Shown here: piece by piece, positions 26,914-35,250 of the stretch | How positions within the stretch are numbered: position 1 is the first letter of the stretch | How the letters are laid out: each line of letters starts with the position of its first letter | Origin: Sphingobacteriia bacterium | Lineage (GTDB): Bacteria; Bacteroidota; Bacteroidia; Chitinophagales; Chitinophagaceae | Length of the DNA stretch: 48,387 nt | Assembly: GCA_947452295.1 (NCBI GenBank) | Contig: CANGCK010000020.1 | Span: forward strand, 1-48,387 | Reading direction: 5' to 3' | The notes under the pieces: generated by a model | The model's database searches: none | Told to the model about the DNA's origin: nothing | What the model saw: the letters and a program-made list of their open reading frames with translations, nothing else | Program-made: the position numbers and the translations under genes

Positions 26914-27867
26914 CTATGGTTTCTTCAAATAAAAACAAGCAAAATCACCATTTTGATTGGCATTTAACATTTCCGAGGTTTGCTGAAATTTTTTCATTTG
27001 CGATGCGGTAAAAATATTAGCATGTTTACCTGTTGAAAATTCTATCAAACTAATATCTTGTTGATATAACTCACTTCCAAAAAATTGTAGTTGATGAGAA
27101 TCGTATAATATATCTACAACATTTAATCCCACAGCATTTGCTAAATTTTGCATACTATTGGTGGTATGAAGAAAAAAATGACGTGGTGCATCTAAATTAA
27201 CCCAATTGGCGCCATATGCTCTAAACGCAAATGAATCGGCTACCGGTATGCGAATTAAAGCATGCCCACCACTAGGCAACAATTCAGTAAGTTTTTGAAA
27301 TACTTTTAACGGATTGTCCATGTGCTCAAATGAGTGATGCATCATGATAAAATTAAACTGACCCTGTAAATCGTATATGCTTTTTTTATAAATAGACAAG
27401 CCATTTTTATAATAAATGTCCTTTTCAATAAATGGATCAATACCCGTTAAATTATTAAATCCAGCCTGCTGCATCTCCAGTAACAGCTCTCCACCACCAC
27501 AACCAATGTCTAATATAGAGGTAGTAAAATGAGCATATTTATTATTCATCCATATAGGGCATTTTCCGCCCAATAATCCAACCAATTTTTCAATGAATGA
27601 ATAGTTTTTATATCTCAATGAATATAATTTCCCCCTTTTCCAAATTTTAAGTTTTTTCTTAACCGACAAATTGTTTGAAAATGAGTAATAATTTTCGGGA
27701 TAATATTTCGATAAATTTTGCGGAACAGCGTTTATCTGCAGTGCACCACATTCTGCACATTGGATGTATAAAAAAGTATCTCGCATCCCAAACATCATTT
27801 CTCTAGCTTCAAGGGTAGTGTTGCCATTTATGTTACCGCACAATTTACAATCCAGCCTATTACTCAT
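26914..27867 (-). CDS. SAM-dependent methyltransferase with N-terminal zinc-ribbon-like motif
   Basis: This 317-residue protein begins with CKLCG and a later CAECG, four Cys likely to bind zinc. The methyltransferase core has ILDIGCGGGELLLEM (motif I), GIDPF, a MMHHSFEHMDNP segment (motif IV region) and LLPSGGHALIRIP. This is the layout of type 11/23 methyltransferases that occur in surface-glycan gene sets, and the neighbouring glycosyltransferases agree with that. The acceptor is unknown. Confidence 0.88.
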   Translation of the reverse strand: MSNRLDCKLCGNINGNTTLEAREMMFGMRDTFLYIQCAECGALQINAVPQNLSKYYPENYYSFSNNLSVKKKLKIWKRGKLYSLRYKNYSFIEKLVGLLGGKCPIWMNNKYAHFTTSILDIGCGGGELLLEMQQAGFNNLTGIDPFIEKDIYYKNGLSIYKKSIYDLQGQFNFIMMHHSFEHMDNPLKVFQKLTELLPSGGHALIRIPVADSFAFRAYGANWVNLDAPRHFFLHTTNSMQNLANAVGLNVVDILYDSHQLQFFGSELYQQDISLIEFSTGKHANIFTASQMKKFQQTSEMLNANQNGDFACFYLKKP

Positions 27868-28008
27868 TCAGTTATTTTATAGAATAAAATTAGTATTTTA
27901 TTTTCCAAGGATTACTTAATTAAGCTAAAACCTACATTTAATCAGTTAAAACCATATTTCATTGGTAAATTTTTACAGATCAGTTATCTTTTAGCCAAAA
28001 TGGAAGTA

Positions 28009-28016
28009 TATCTTTG
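28009..28016 (+). promoter_or_regulatory. -7 box directly before a start codon
   Basis: TATCTTTG matches TAnnTTTG and ends six bases before the ATG at 28023, so transcription could begin at or within a few bases of the start codon. A T-rich -33 region is near 27989. Confidence 0.55.
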
Positions 28017-28022
28017 CTTTTC

Positions 28023-28247
28023 ATGAAAAAGAACTATTTATACAGATTAGCAATCCTTGCTAGCCTTTTAATCAGTAAGGGTCTTTTTGCACAGTGCTCT
28101 ATTTGCACCAAAACAGCTTCTCAATTGGGTGAAGGTCCAGCAACCGCCTTAAATACTGCAATTATATATTTGGCTTTTGTGCCGTTTGCTGTTATGGGGT
28201 ATATTGGTTGGAGATGGTGGAAGAATGAAAAGAGCCTAAACAAATAA
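28023..28247 (+). CDS. Small CxxC membrane protein
   Basis: The ATG at 28023 starts a signal peptide (MKKNYLYRLAILASLLIS..LFAQ); a TTG nine bases earlier is unlikely because it lies in the -7 box. The mature part begins CSICTKTASQLGEG, then has a single transmembrane helix (IIYLAFVPFAVMGYIGWRWW) and a short charged end; 74 residues in all. Small proteins with a Q-C-x-x-C mature start and one helix recur in Bacteroidota, but I know no function. The CxxC could be redox-active, bind metal, or the first Cys could be lipidated; the site before it (FAQ) does not favour a lipobox. Confidence 0.75.
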   Translation: MKKNYLYRLAILASLLISKGLFAQCSICTKTASQLGEGPATALNTAIIYLAFVPFAVMGYIGWRWWKNEKSLNK

Positions 28248-28292
28248 CCCGCTACAGAAATTTATAGCTCTCTTTTAAAAGTATTCTTGTTT

Positions 28293-29051
28293 ATGTGTAG
28301 TATTTCTGTTGTTATCATTACTAAAAATGAATCTAAACATATTGTTGATTGCATCAACAGCGCTAAGTTAATTTCCGATGACATTATTGTGGTAGACAGT
28401 GGCAGCACAGATAATACTATTGAACTGGCTACTAAAGAAGGGGCTCAAGTAATACAAATAAATTGGAAAGGTTATGGTAATGCAAGAAATATTGGAACAA
28501 AAAACACTAAAAATAATTGGATTTTAGCATTAGATGCAGATGAACGCATTACCCGTGATGTAGTTACAGCAATTAAAAAACTGTCGCTTAATAATACAAG
28601 TGTAATTTATGGTTTTAAAATAATTAGTTTTTTTATTAACCAAAAAGTTAGGTTTGGAGAGTGGGGGCGAGACAAAGTTTGGAGACTTTATAATAAAACA
28701 GCAGTTGATTGGAATTTAAACGAAGTACACGAAGGATTGGTAGGAGAAAATACCAAACGGATAATGGTTAAAAATGGTGCATTCTTACATTATACAGTTG
28801 ATAACATTGATGAGTATAATGATAAAATATTTAAGTATGCTAAATTAAGTGCTGATAAATACTATCAAAAAGGGAAAAAATATTTCTTTTTACAACAGTT
28901 ATTCTCGCCAATATTCAGTTTTATTCAAAATTATTTTTTCCGACTAGGCTTTATGGATGGTATTGTTGGTTGGAAAATAGCCATGGGGTCTTGCAAATAC
29001 AATTGGTTGAAATATAAATATTTAGCAGAACTAACCCTTGCAAAACCTTAA
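28293..29051 (+). CDS. Glycosyltransferase family 2 (lipopolysaccharide-core type)
   Basis: The ATG at 28293 gives 252 residues (MCSISVVIITKNES). GT2 features are DDIIVVDSGSTDNT, GYGNARN and LALDADERIT, followed by WNLNEVHEG. The combination DSGSTD plus DADER is typical of the WaaE/KdtX-like beta-glucosyltransferases that decorate the lipopolysaccharide core. A TATTCTTG just before the ATG may be a weak promoter. Its TAA shares bases 29049-29050 with the stop of the convergent meaB gene. Confidence 0.88.
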   Translation: MCSISVVIITKNESKHIVDCINSAKLISDDIIVVDSGSTDNTIELATKEGAQVIQINWKGYGNARNIGTKNTKNNWILALDADERITRDVVTAIKKLSLNNTSVIYGFKIISFFINQKVRFGEWGRDKVWRLYNKTAVDWNLNEVHEGLVGENTKRIMVKNGAFLHYTVDNIDEYNDKIFKYAKLSADKYYQKGKKYFFLQQLFSPIFSFIQNYFFRLGFMDGIVGWKIAMGSCKYNWLKYKYLAELTLAKP

Positions 29052-29947
29052 CCAGCAAGCCCTGCAGCCAACCTGTATAAATTAAACGTATTTTCTTGTA
29101 ACGATTGTTTTACAATAGCTAACATAGCATTTTTATCGAACGATTCCATTTTTTTCTTTTGAATGATTTGATACAACCTATTGGTAAGCAACCATAATTT
29201 TTGCTCACCAACTGTAAGCATTTTTATTTTAGCATTAATAGCCTCATACAACTGATCTATTCCTTTGTCTTTTATTGCCACTGTTGAAACAATTGATAAG
29301 TCGTTACTTTTATTGAAATTGTTTTTTAAGGAGTATAAATTTTTTGCAAAAAGAGCTGCATCTGGCCTATCAGATTTATTTACAACAAAAATATCTGCGA
29401 TTTCCATTAAGCCTGCCTTCATTGTTTGGATTTCATCTCCTGCCTCGGGCACTAATACTACAATTGTAAGATCTGCTAAGCCTGCAATTTCTATCTCACT
29501 CTGTCCCACACCTACTGTTTCAATAAATATATAATCAAACCCTGCAATCTGTAAAATGGAAGTAACTTCAATAATGGAGGATGTTAAACCACCCAATGAT
29601 CCACGCGATGCCAATGATCGGATGTACACATTTGGATGTTTATACCATTCATTCATTCTAATTCTATCTCCCAACAATGCACCCATACTGAATGTAGAAG
29701 AAGGATCTACGCATAAAACAGCTACCCGTTTATTTTGAGCTACTATAGTCTTTATCAATGCATCTAGCAAAGAACTTTTGCCAGCCCCGGGTGGACCTGT
29801 TACGCCTATTATTGGCGTATCATTGTTAGTGGGCAACTGCTGTAAAAATTGATCATACCCCAAAACTTCATTTTCTATTAAAGAAATTGCACGTGCTAAG
29901 GATTTTCGATCTTGTAAATGTATGCCCTGTAACAATTCGTTCCACAT
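29048..29947 (-). CDS. meaB: MeaB/ArgK-type G3E GTPase
   Basis: This 299-residue P-loop GTPase (ATG at 29947; a TTG six bases upstream is also in frame) has Walker A GPPGAGKSSLLD, CVDPSSTFSMGALLGDRIRM, SRGSLGGLT, ETVGVGQSE and NKSD. MeaB guards methylmalonyl-CoA mutase by gating cobalamin loading and release. No mutase gene is in the window, so the partner must be elsewhere; cobalamin use is also implied by metH here. It is transcribed away from a 448-base gene-free stretch. Confidence 0.95.
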   Translation of the reverse strand: MWNELLQGIHLQDRKSLARAISLIENEVLGYDQFLQQLPTNNDTPIIGVTGPPGAGKSSLLDALIKTIVAQNKRVAVLCVDPSSTFSMGALLGDRIRMNEWYKHPNVYIRSLASRGSLGGLTSSIIEVTSILQIAGFDYIFIETVGVGQSEIEIAGLADLTIVVLVPEAGDEIQTMKAGLMEIADIFVVNKSDRPDAALFAKNLYSLKNNFNKSNDLSIVSTVAIKDKGIDQLYEAINAKIKMLTVGEQKLWLLTNRLYQIIQKKKMESFDKNAMLAIVKQSLQENTFNLYRLAAGLAG

Positions 29948-30395
29948 GACCAATATAATTTAGAATGCCCAATACAACAAATAAATTGAATTGTTTACCA
30001 TTATTGCCAGCTAGTAATTCATCAATATAAAATTATTGCTATTTTACTTGATTACTTCATACCATAGCTATAACAAAGATATTAAATAGATATATTACTG
30101 AATTGGTGATTTATTGCTGTAGCAATTAAGCATACAATTGAACATTTAATTTACTAAATAGACAAAATGCACAGCATTATGTCCAGGATCGTATTATATT
30201 CAATAGTGGATTAAATAAAATAATCATATCAAACAATACAGCAAAAAATCGAATTGTTTTGCTCAGTATTTTCTGTTGTGCAGCTAAAGAAATATTGATT
30301 TATAAGGCGGTTTTGAGTGCTTGAATTCAATCTTTACTCAACTTAACTTAAAAATTACATATTTTTGTCATAAAAGTTTTATTACTTATTTTATT
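29948..30395. other. Gene-free stretch
   Basis: About 450 AT-rich bases lie between the start of meaB and the start of the GT25 gene. I see no convincing gene, RNA or repeat. Both flanking genes point outward, so it holds two promoters. Only the plus-strand -7 box at 30360 is clear. Confidence 0.6.
30360..30367 (+). promoter_or_regulatory. GT25 gene -7 box
   Basis: TATTTTTG matches TAnnTTTG exactly and lies 29 bases before the chosen ATG at 30396. It supports the ATG at 30396 over an earlier in-frame start at 30321, which would lie upstream of the promoter. Confidence 0.55.
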
Positions 30396-31178
30396 ATGCA
30401 ACATCATCAAGCTTATGAATATTTAAATAAACTATACGACAAAATTTATGTTATCACAATCAACCGTGCTACAAAAAGACAAGAACGTATTAGTGAGTTA
30501 TTAAATGGCCTGAATTTTTCATTTATTTACGGAACCGATAAATTAGATTGGAACAAAGAAGCTTTTTTAAATGCAGGGATATATGATGAGCTTACATCAA
30601 TTAAAAAGCATAGGTATGGAAAATGCATGAGTTTAGGTGAAATAGCTGCAGCACAAAGTCACAAACAAGTGTATGAAGACATCATCAAAAACAATTATCA
30701 ATCGGCGCTAATTTTTGAAGATGATGTTGTACCAAATCACCATATCAACAATATTCAATTGATACTAGATATAGTAAATGAGTTGCCAAAAAATTGGGAA
30801 GTATTTTACTGGGGGTATGGCAATAAAAATTTAAAGAATAATTGTTTTGCAAAAATCAAAAAATTGCTTTACCATTTTCAACATACCATAGGTCAATTGA
30901 ATTTTAATCATACAATGATTAATCATTTGTTTGCCCAAAACTTTTCAAAACATATTTTAAAAGCTGGTTATCAGGATCTCATTCATGCCTATGCAGTATC
31001 CAATAGCGGAGCAAAAAAATTATTAGATTGGAATACGCCGGTAGTTTATCCTGCAGATACCAGTATTTCTTATGCAATCATGAATAACCTACTCAATGCA
31101 TATTTATCTGTGCCAACAATTTTTGATCAAGAAGTTCAAGTGAGGCCTAAAGAATATATATCATTAATAAATGACTAA
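30396..31178 (+). CDS. Glycosyltransferase family 25 (lipopolysaccharide-type)
   Basis: The 260-residue product from the ATG at 30396 starts MQHHQAYEYLNKLYDKIYVI. GT25 marks are YVITINRATKRQERI, FIYGTDKLDW, SLGEIAAAQSHKQVYEDII and the metal-site-like LIFEDDVVP. Such enzymes add galactose or related sugars to lipooligosaccharide. It is followed by an FkbM-type gene overlapping by 8 bases (ATGACTAA), indicating translational coupling. Confidence 0.88.
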   Translation: MQHHQAYEYLNKLYDKIYVITINRATKRQERISELLNGLNFSFIYGTDKLDWNKEAFLNAGIYDELTSIKKHRYGKCMSLGEIAAAQSHKQVYEDIIKNNYQSALIFEDDVVPNHHINNIQLILDIVNELPKNWEVFYWGYGNKNLKNNCFAKIKKLLYHFQHTIGQLNFNHTMINHLFAQNFSKHILKAGYQDLIHAYAVSNSGAKKLLDWNTPVVYPADTSISYAIMNNLLNAYLSVPTIFDQEVQVRPKEYISLIND

Positions 31179-31986
31179 ACATAACCCAATGAAAGGAATT
31201 ATCAATGTAGAAAGTATAACAAGAAGAACGCTTAAGTTTTTTGGATTATATTATAAATGGCTGTTTTACAAAGAACAACATTCGCCAACAAAACAAATGT
31301 TGCAAATGCGTTCGTTATATGGAAACTTTATTACTCCAGGTGATTTGTGTTTTGATATTGGTGCGAATATGGGTTCTAGGGTTAGCTGCTTTCTAATGCT
31401 TGGTGCAAAAGTGATTGCACTAGAGCCCCAAAAATCTTGTTGTAGCGAATTAAATAAAGTATTTACCAATCAACCTGTTGAAATTATTCAGAAAGGTGTA
31501 GGTGCAAAAAATGAAGTGAAAAAATTTTATGTTTCTAATAACTCGCTGATATCTTCATTTAATTTAGAATGGATAGAAGAAATTAAAAAGAAACACACAA
31601 AAAACAATTGGAACCAAATTGAAGAAGTTGAAATCGTTACAATAGATAGCCTCATTGACACTTACGGCATACCTAAATTCATTAAGATAGATACAGAAGG
31701 TTTTGAATTAGAAGTATTAAAAGGTTTAACAAAAAAAGTCGACTCCCTTTCATTTGAATTTACTTTGCCTGATAATCAACAAAAAACAATGGAATGTTTA
31801 AAGGTGATCGATCATTTGTATGAAGGTAAAGCAGTATACAATATTTGCAAGGATGAAGAATTTAAAATGCATTTTAATGATTGGGTAGAAATAGCTGAAT
31901 TGGAAAAGATTATTTTAAATCCTTCATTGTTTAATCAAGAACATTTTGGGCCTTATGGAGATATTTATATCAAAAGAATTAGTTAA
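31171..31986 (+). CDS. FkbM family methyltransferase
   Basis: This 271-residue methyltransferase has motif I in CFDIGANMGSRVSCF, the acidic strand-2 end in VIALEPQ, and FIKIDTEGFELEVLKGL, the FkbM family signature. FkbM proteins methylate sugar hydroxyls in glycans and natural products. The overlapping GT25 gene supports a role on a surface glycan. A second in-frame ATG at 31189 is a possible alternative start. Confidence 0.9.
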   Translation: MTKHNPMKGIINVESITRRTLKFFGLYYKWLFYKEQHSPTKQMLQMRSLYGNFITPGDLCFDIGANMGSRVSCFLMLGAKVIALEPQKSCCSELNKVFTNQPVEIIQKGVGAKNEVKKFYVSNNSLISSFNLEWIEEIKKKHTKNNWNQIEEVEIVTIDSLIDTYGIPKFIKIDTEGFELEVLKGLTKKVDSLSFEFTLPDNQQKTMECLKVIDHLYEGKAVYNICKDEEFKMHFNDWVEIAELEKIILNPSLFNQEHFGPYGDIYIKRIS

Positions 31987-32036
31987 GTACATTGTTATTT
32001 TACGCTACAATCAAAATATTTATTAAATATAAATAG

Positions 32037-32909
32037 ATGAGAATTTCCGGCTTTACCATAATTAAAAATGCAATTATTAACGATTATCCAATCGTAGAAG
32101 CTATATTGTCTATTTTGCCAGTAGTAGATGAAATGGTTGTATTGTTAGGTGACTCGGAAGATGAAACAAAACAACTAATTGAAAACATTAACGATCCAAA
32201 AATAAAAATATTCCATTCTGTTTGGGATGCTTCATTAAGAAGCGGTGGCTCTGTATTAGCAGTTGAAACCAATAAAGCATTTCAACTAATAGATCCTAAA
32301 AGTACCTGGGCTTTTTATATACAAGCAGATGAAGTAGTACACGAACAATATCTTCCAGCAATTAAGTTGGCTTGTGAATTATATGCTTCAGACAAAAGCG
32401 TTGATGGTCTTTTATTTAATTATCTTCACTTTTATGGTACATATGATTACTTGGGAGATAGTAGAAAATGGTACAACAAGGAAGTTCGCATCATTAGAAA
32501 TGATCAGTTAATCTCGTCATATAAAGATGCACAGGGTTTCAGAAAAAAAGAGCAAAAACTTCATGTGAAGTTAATTGATGCATTTGTTTACCATTATGGC
32601 TGGGTTAAATCGCCTGAACAAATGATGAAAAAAAGAAAAGAAGTGGGTCGCTTTTGGGTAGATGACGAAGGAGTTAAAAATTTCGACAAATTACCGGATG
32701 TTTTTAATTTCGATGAATACGATTCTATTGCAAGTTTTGAAGGTACACATCCTCGTGTTATGTTAGATAGAATTAAGCAGAAAAATTGGCATATTAGTTT
32801 AAACTTACATGAAAAAAAGTTTCGATTAAAGGATTACTTTTTATACCAATTCGAAAAAATAACCGGTATACGATTATTTGATTTCAAGAATTATAAATTA
32901 ATTAAATAG
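32037..32909 (+). CDS. GT2-like glycosyltransferase
   Basis: This 290-residue protein starts MRISGFTIIKNAIINDYPIV, then VDEMVVLLGDSEDET and FYIQADEVVHE, where an A-D-E replaces the usual D-x-D. A VYHYGWVKSPEQM segment and an aromatic/basic C-terminus follow. This is the pattern of a GT2-like family common in Bacteroidota glycan loci. Donor and acceptor are not predictable. It lies 50 bases after the FkbM gene. Confidence 0.8.
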   Translation: MRISGFTIIKNAIINDYPIVEAILSILPVVDEMVVLLGDSEDETKQLIENINDPKIKIFHSVWDASLRSGGSVLAVETNKAFQLIDPKSTWAFYIQADEVVHEQYLPAIKLACELYASDKSVDGLLFNYLHFYGTYDYLGDSRKWYNKEVRIIRNDQLISSYKDAQGFRKKEQKLHVKLIDAFVYHYGWVKSPEQMMKKRKEVGRFWVDDEGVKNFDKLPDVFNFDEYDSIASFEGTHPRVMLDRIKQKNWHISLNLHEKKFRLKDYFLYQFEKITGIRLFDFKNYKLIK

Positions 32910-33011
32910 CTGCCAACAAGTTTAGCATAACTACTGAAATATTTGATAAGTATAGTATATTAATAAAGTACAGACACCACATAGACTTCTTTAAATTAAA
33001 ATACAAATGAT

Positions 33012-34193
33012 ATGAATTTTCTTTTCAAAGCTTTTTATATAGGAAAGTATAAAATTGAAGTACCTGTATTTATTTGGTTTTTATTAGCAGTAGTTGCTTC
33101 ATTAATAGAATTGAGTAGAGGCGAAGAAAATTTCAATAATTTTTTACTATACAAGCATGTATTTATTCATACAACTCAACAAGTAAACTTATATAATGGA
33201 TTGCCTGAAAATTTATTCGATAACCATTATGGACCATTTTTTAGTATAGTGATGGCTCCATTTAGTTTTGTTGGAAACTATATTGGTTGTTTTTTGTGGT
33301 GCATTGCCAATGCTTGGATTTTATACATGGCTATCTCAAAACTTCCAATTAACCGACACCAACAGTTGGTTGTTTTATTGATTACAGCAGTTGAAATGAT
33401 GACTGCTACACACAATGTTCAGTTTAATACCATGTTGGCTGGGTGGATTATACTTTCATTTATATATGTTGAAAAAGAAAAAGAGATTGGGGCTTTAATT
33501 TTTATTGCTGCCGGGTTTCTAGTTAAAATATTAGGTGTGGTTGGTATAGGTTTTTTTATTTTCAGTAAACACAAAAAGAAATTTATTCTGTTTGGAATTC
33601 TGTGGCTTTTAGTATTAGGATTTATGCCCGCTATTATTTCCTCTCCATCGTTTGTTGTTCAATCTTACATTGACTGGTATTATGATTTAATCGATAAAAA
33701 TCAGTCGAATGTTAATTTCATTGTAAACAATATGCAAGATATCAGTGTAATGGGTATGATACGTAGGATATTTCATGTAAAAGATATGCCGAACTGGATG
33801 GTGCTATTACCCGCTGCAATAGCTTATATTTTGCCGATATTCAGGTATAATGAATTCAAAAACTTGTCATTCAGATTAAGCTATTTAGCCATGGCATTAA
33901 TTGGCGTGGTTATATTTAGTAGTTCGGCCGAAAGTCCAACATATGTTATTGCCGTTTCGGGTGTGGCTATTTGGTATGTTATTCAAAAAAATAGCAAGTC
34001 GGCAATTGCTTTGTTTATGCTTATTTTCACATTAGTGCTGACTGTTTTTTCGCCAACTGATTTATTTCCGGCTTTCATTCGAAAAAATTATGTAATGCCA
34101 TATGCATTAAAGGCACTGCCTTGTTTTGCAGTATGGCTAACCATTTTATACCAGTTAATTACGCAAAAATTCTCGGCAACTATTGCGGATTAA
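33012..34193 (+). CDS. Polytopic membrane protein, GT87/DUF2029-like
   Basis: This 393-residue protein has about nine to ten hydrophobic helices spread along its length and an early NHYGPFFSIVMAPF segment in the first periplasmic region. This is the general plan of polyprenyl-phosphate-sugar glycosyltransferases of family GT87 (C-type fold). The assignment rests on topology and that loop and is moderate. The 3' end overlaps the convergent GT2 gene by 14 bases. Confidence 0.7.
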   Translation: MNFLFKAFYIGKYKIEVPVFIWFLLAVVASLIELSRGEENFNNFLLYKHVFIHTTQQVNLYNGLPENLFDNHYGPFFSIVMAPFSFVGNYIGCFLWCIANAWILYMAISKLPINRHQQLVVLLITAVEMMTATHNVQFNTMLAGWIILSFIYVEKEKEIGALIFIAAGFLVKILGVVGIGFFIFSKHKKKFILFGILWLLVLGFMPAIISSPSFVVQSYIDWYYDLIDKNQSNVNFIVNNMQDISVMGMIRRIFHVKDMPNWMVLLPAAIAYILPIFRYNEFKNLSFRLSYLAMALIGVVIFSSSAESPTYVIAVSGVAIWYVIQKNSKSAIALFMLIFTLVLTVFSPTDLFPAFIRKNYVMPYALKALPCFAVWLTILYQLITQKFSATIAD

Positions 34194-35007
34194 GGTCATA
34201 AGCTTTAATTTCTTCGGCAGTCCATTTTTCACCAAGTAATATTAAATTATCTTTATCAATAAATGGTATAGGTGTTTTCTTGCCATATTTCAAGGTCATT
34301 CTTCCAAAGTGGTGTATATATACCCCTAAAGCAACATGTATGGGCTTAATATCTCCTACCTCAATATGCCTTTTTTTCACACGCATAAATATGTCCCAGT
34401 CTGCCTGTTGAATTCGCTCATCCCAGTAACCTATAATGTCTAGCGCTCTTCTTGTCATCATCACATTATCGCCAACAATTCCCTCAATTACTGAGGTTGT
34501 AAATTTATCAGCTAATCTATTACAATATTTTTTCCAATTTCCATACATTAGCCAAAGCATCAATCGCAAATTCGTTTCACTAAATCCAAATAGCGACAAT
34601 GGATTTTTCACACGTTTCCATTGTCTTCCAATTTGTTGATTCTTTGCCCTACTGCCCATGTTTTCAATGCCAGAGGCGGAAATCAAATCCAATTGATGTA
34701 AGTTGGCTATTGCTATTAAATTTTCATCCCAGGCAGGAGACAAATACAAATCATTATTTAAAAAAAACAGGTGATCGCCTGTTGCCGCACGTATACCTTG
34801 ATTTTGGCAATATGGATAAGAGTAGTTTTCGGGATTTTTAATTACAACCGCTCCTTTACTAGTAAAAAATTCCGCACTTCCGTCAGTAGATACGTTGTCG
34901 ATGATGATTAATTCATACTCATTTTGGGTGAATTTTTCTAAACTTTCAACAAAAAGCTTATTCAAAGCCAATCCATTATGAATAGCTGTAATAATACTAA
35001 TCTTCAT
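34180..35007 (-). CDS. Glycosyltransferase family 2
   Basis: This 275-residue protein begins MKISIITAIHNGLALNKLFV and shows IIIDNVSTDGS, YSYPYCQNQGI and LFFLNNDLYLSPAW, a GT2 rhamnosyl/galactosyl-type pattern with N-N-D in place of D-x-D. The second half has GDNVMMTRRAL and YWDERIQQADWDIF, the acceptor-side region with the probable catalytic Asp in ADWD. It opposes the GT87-like gene and overlaps its end. Confidence 0.88.
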   Translation of the reverse strand: MKISIITAIHNGLALNKLFVESLEKFTQNEYELIIIDNVSTDGSAEFFTSKGAVVIKNPENYSYPYCQNQGIRAATGDHLFFLNNDLYLSPAWDENLIAIANLHQLDLISASGIENMGSRAKNQQIGRQWKRVKNPLSLFGFSETNLRLMLWLMYGNWKKYCNRLADKFTTSVIEGIVGDNVMMTRRALDIIGYWDERIQQADWDIFMRVKKRHIEVGDIKPIHVALGVYIHHFGRMTLKYGKKTPIPFIDKDNLILLGEKWTAEEIKAYDLNPQ

Positions 35008-35250
35008 GATTTGATAACATTTAGCTTAAGTATAATGTATTTTAAAGTATTTTGCAATGTAAAATTAGGTATAAGTTTATACAAACAACTTTATACTTAT
35101 AGTAATCGATTTACACGCCTATTTAAATTAAAGATTCAACCATAAAAAGTTATTGATAATAGCCATCAGAAAGCTTTGCATACCAACCGAAATGAATATA
35201 AGGCGAATGCTATGTGAAACTTTTAAATTCAACAATAAAAAAAGATTTAC

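Noticed and set aside
29954..30359. A possible small gene or RNA in the gap before the GT25 gene
   Set aside because: No frame with plausible composition, no strong hairpin and no T-run found; only AT-rich sequence and promoters.
35071..35097. Imperfect hairpin upstream of the MsbA-like gene as riboswitch or attenuator
   Set aside because: Very AT-rich, bulged, far from the start codon and no terminator-like tail; probably chance.
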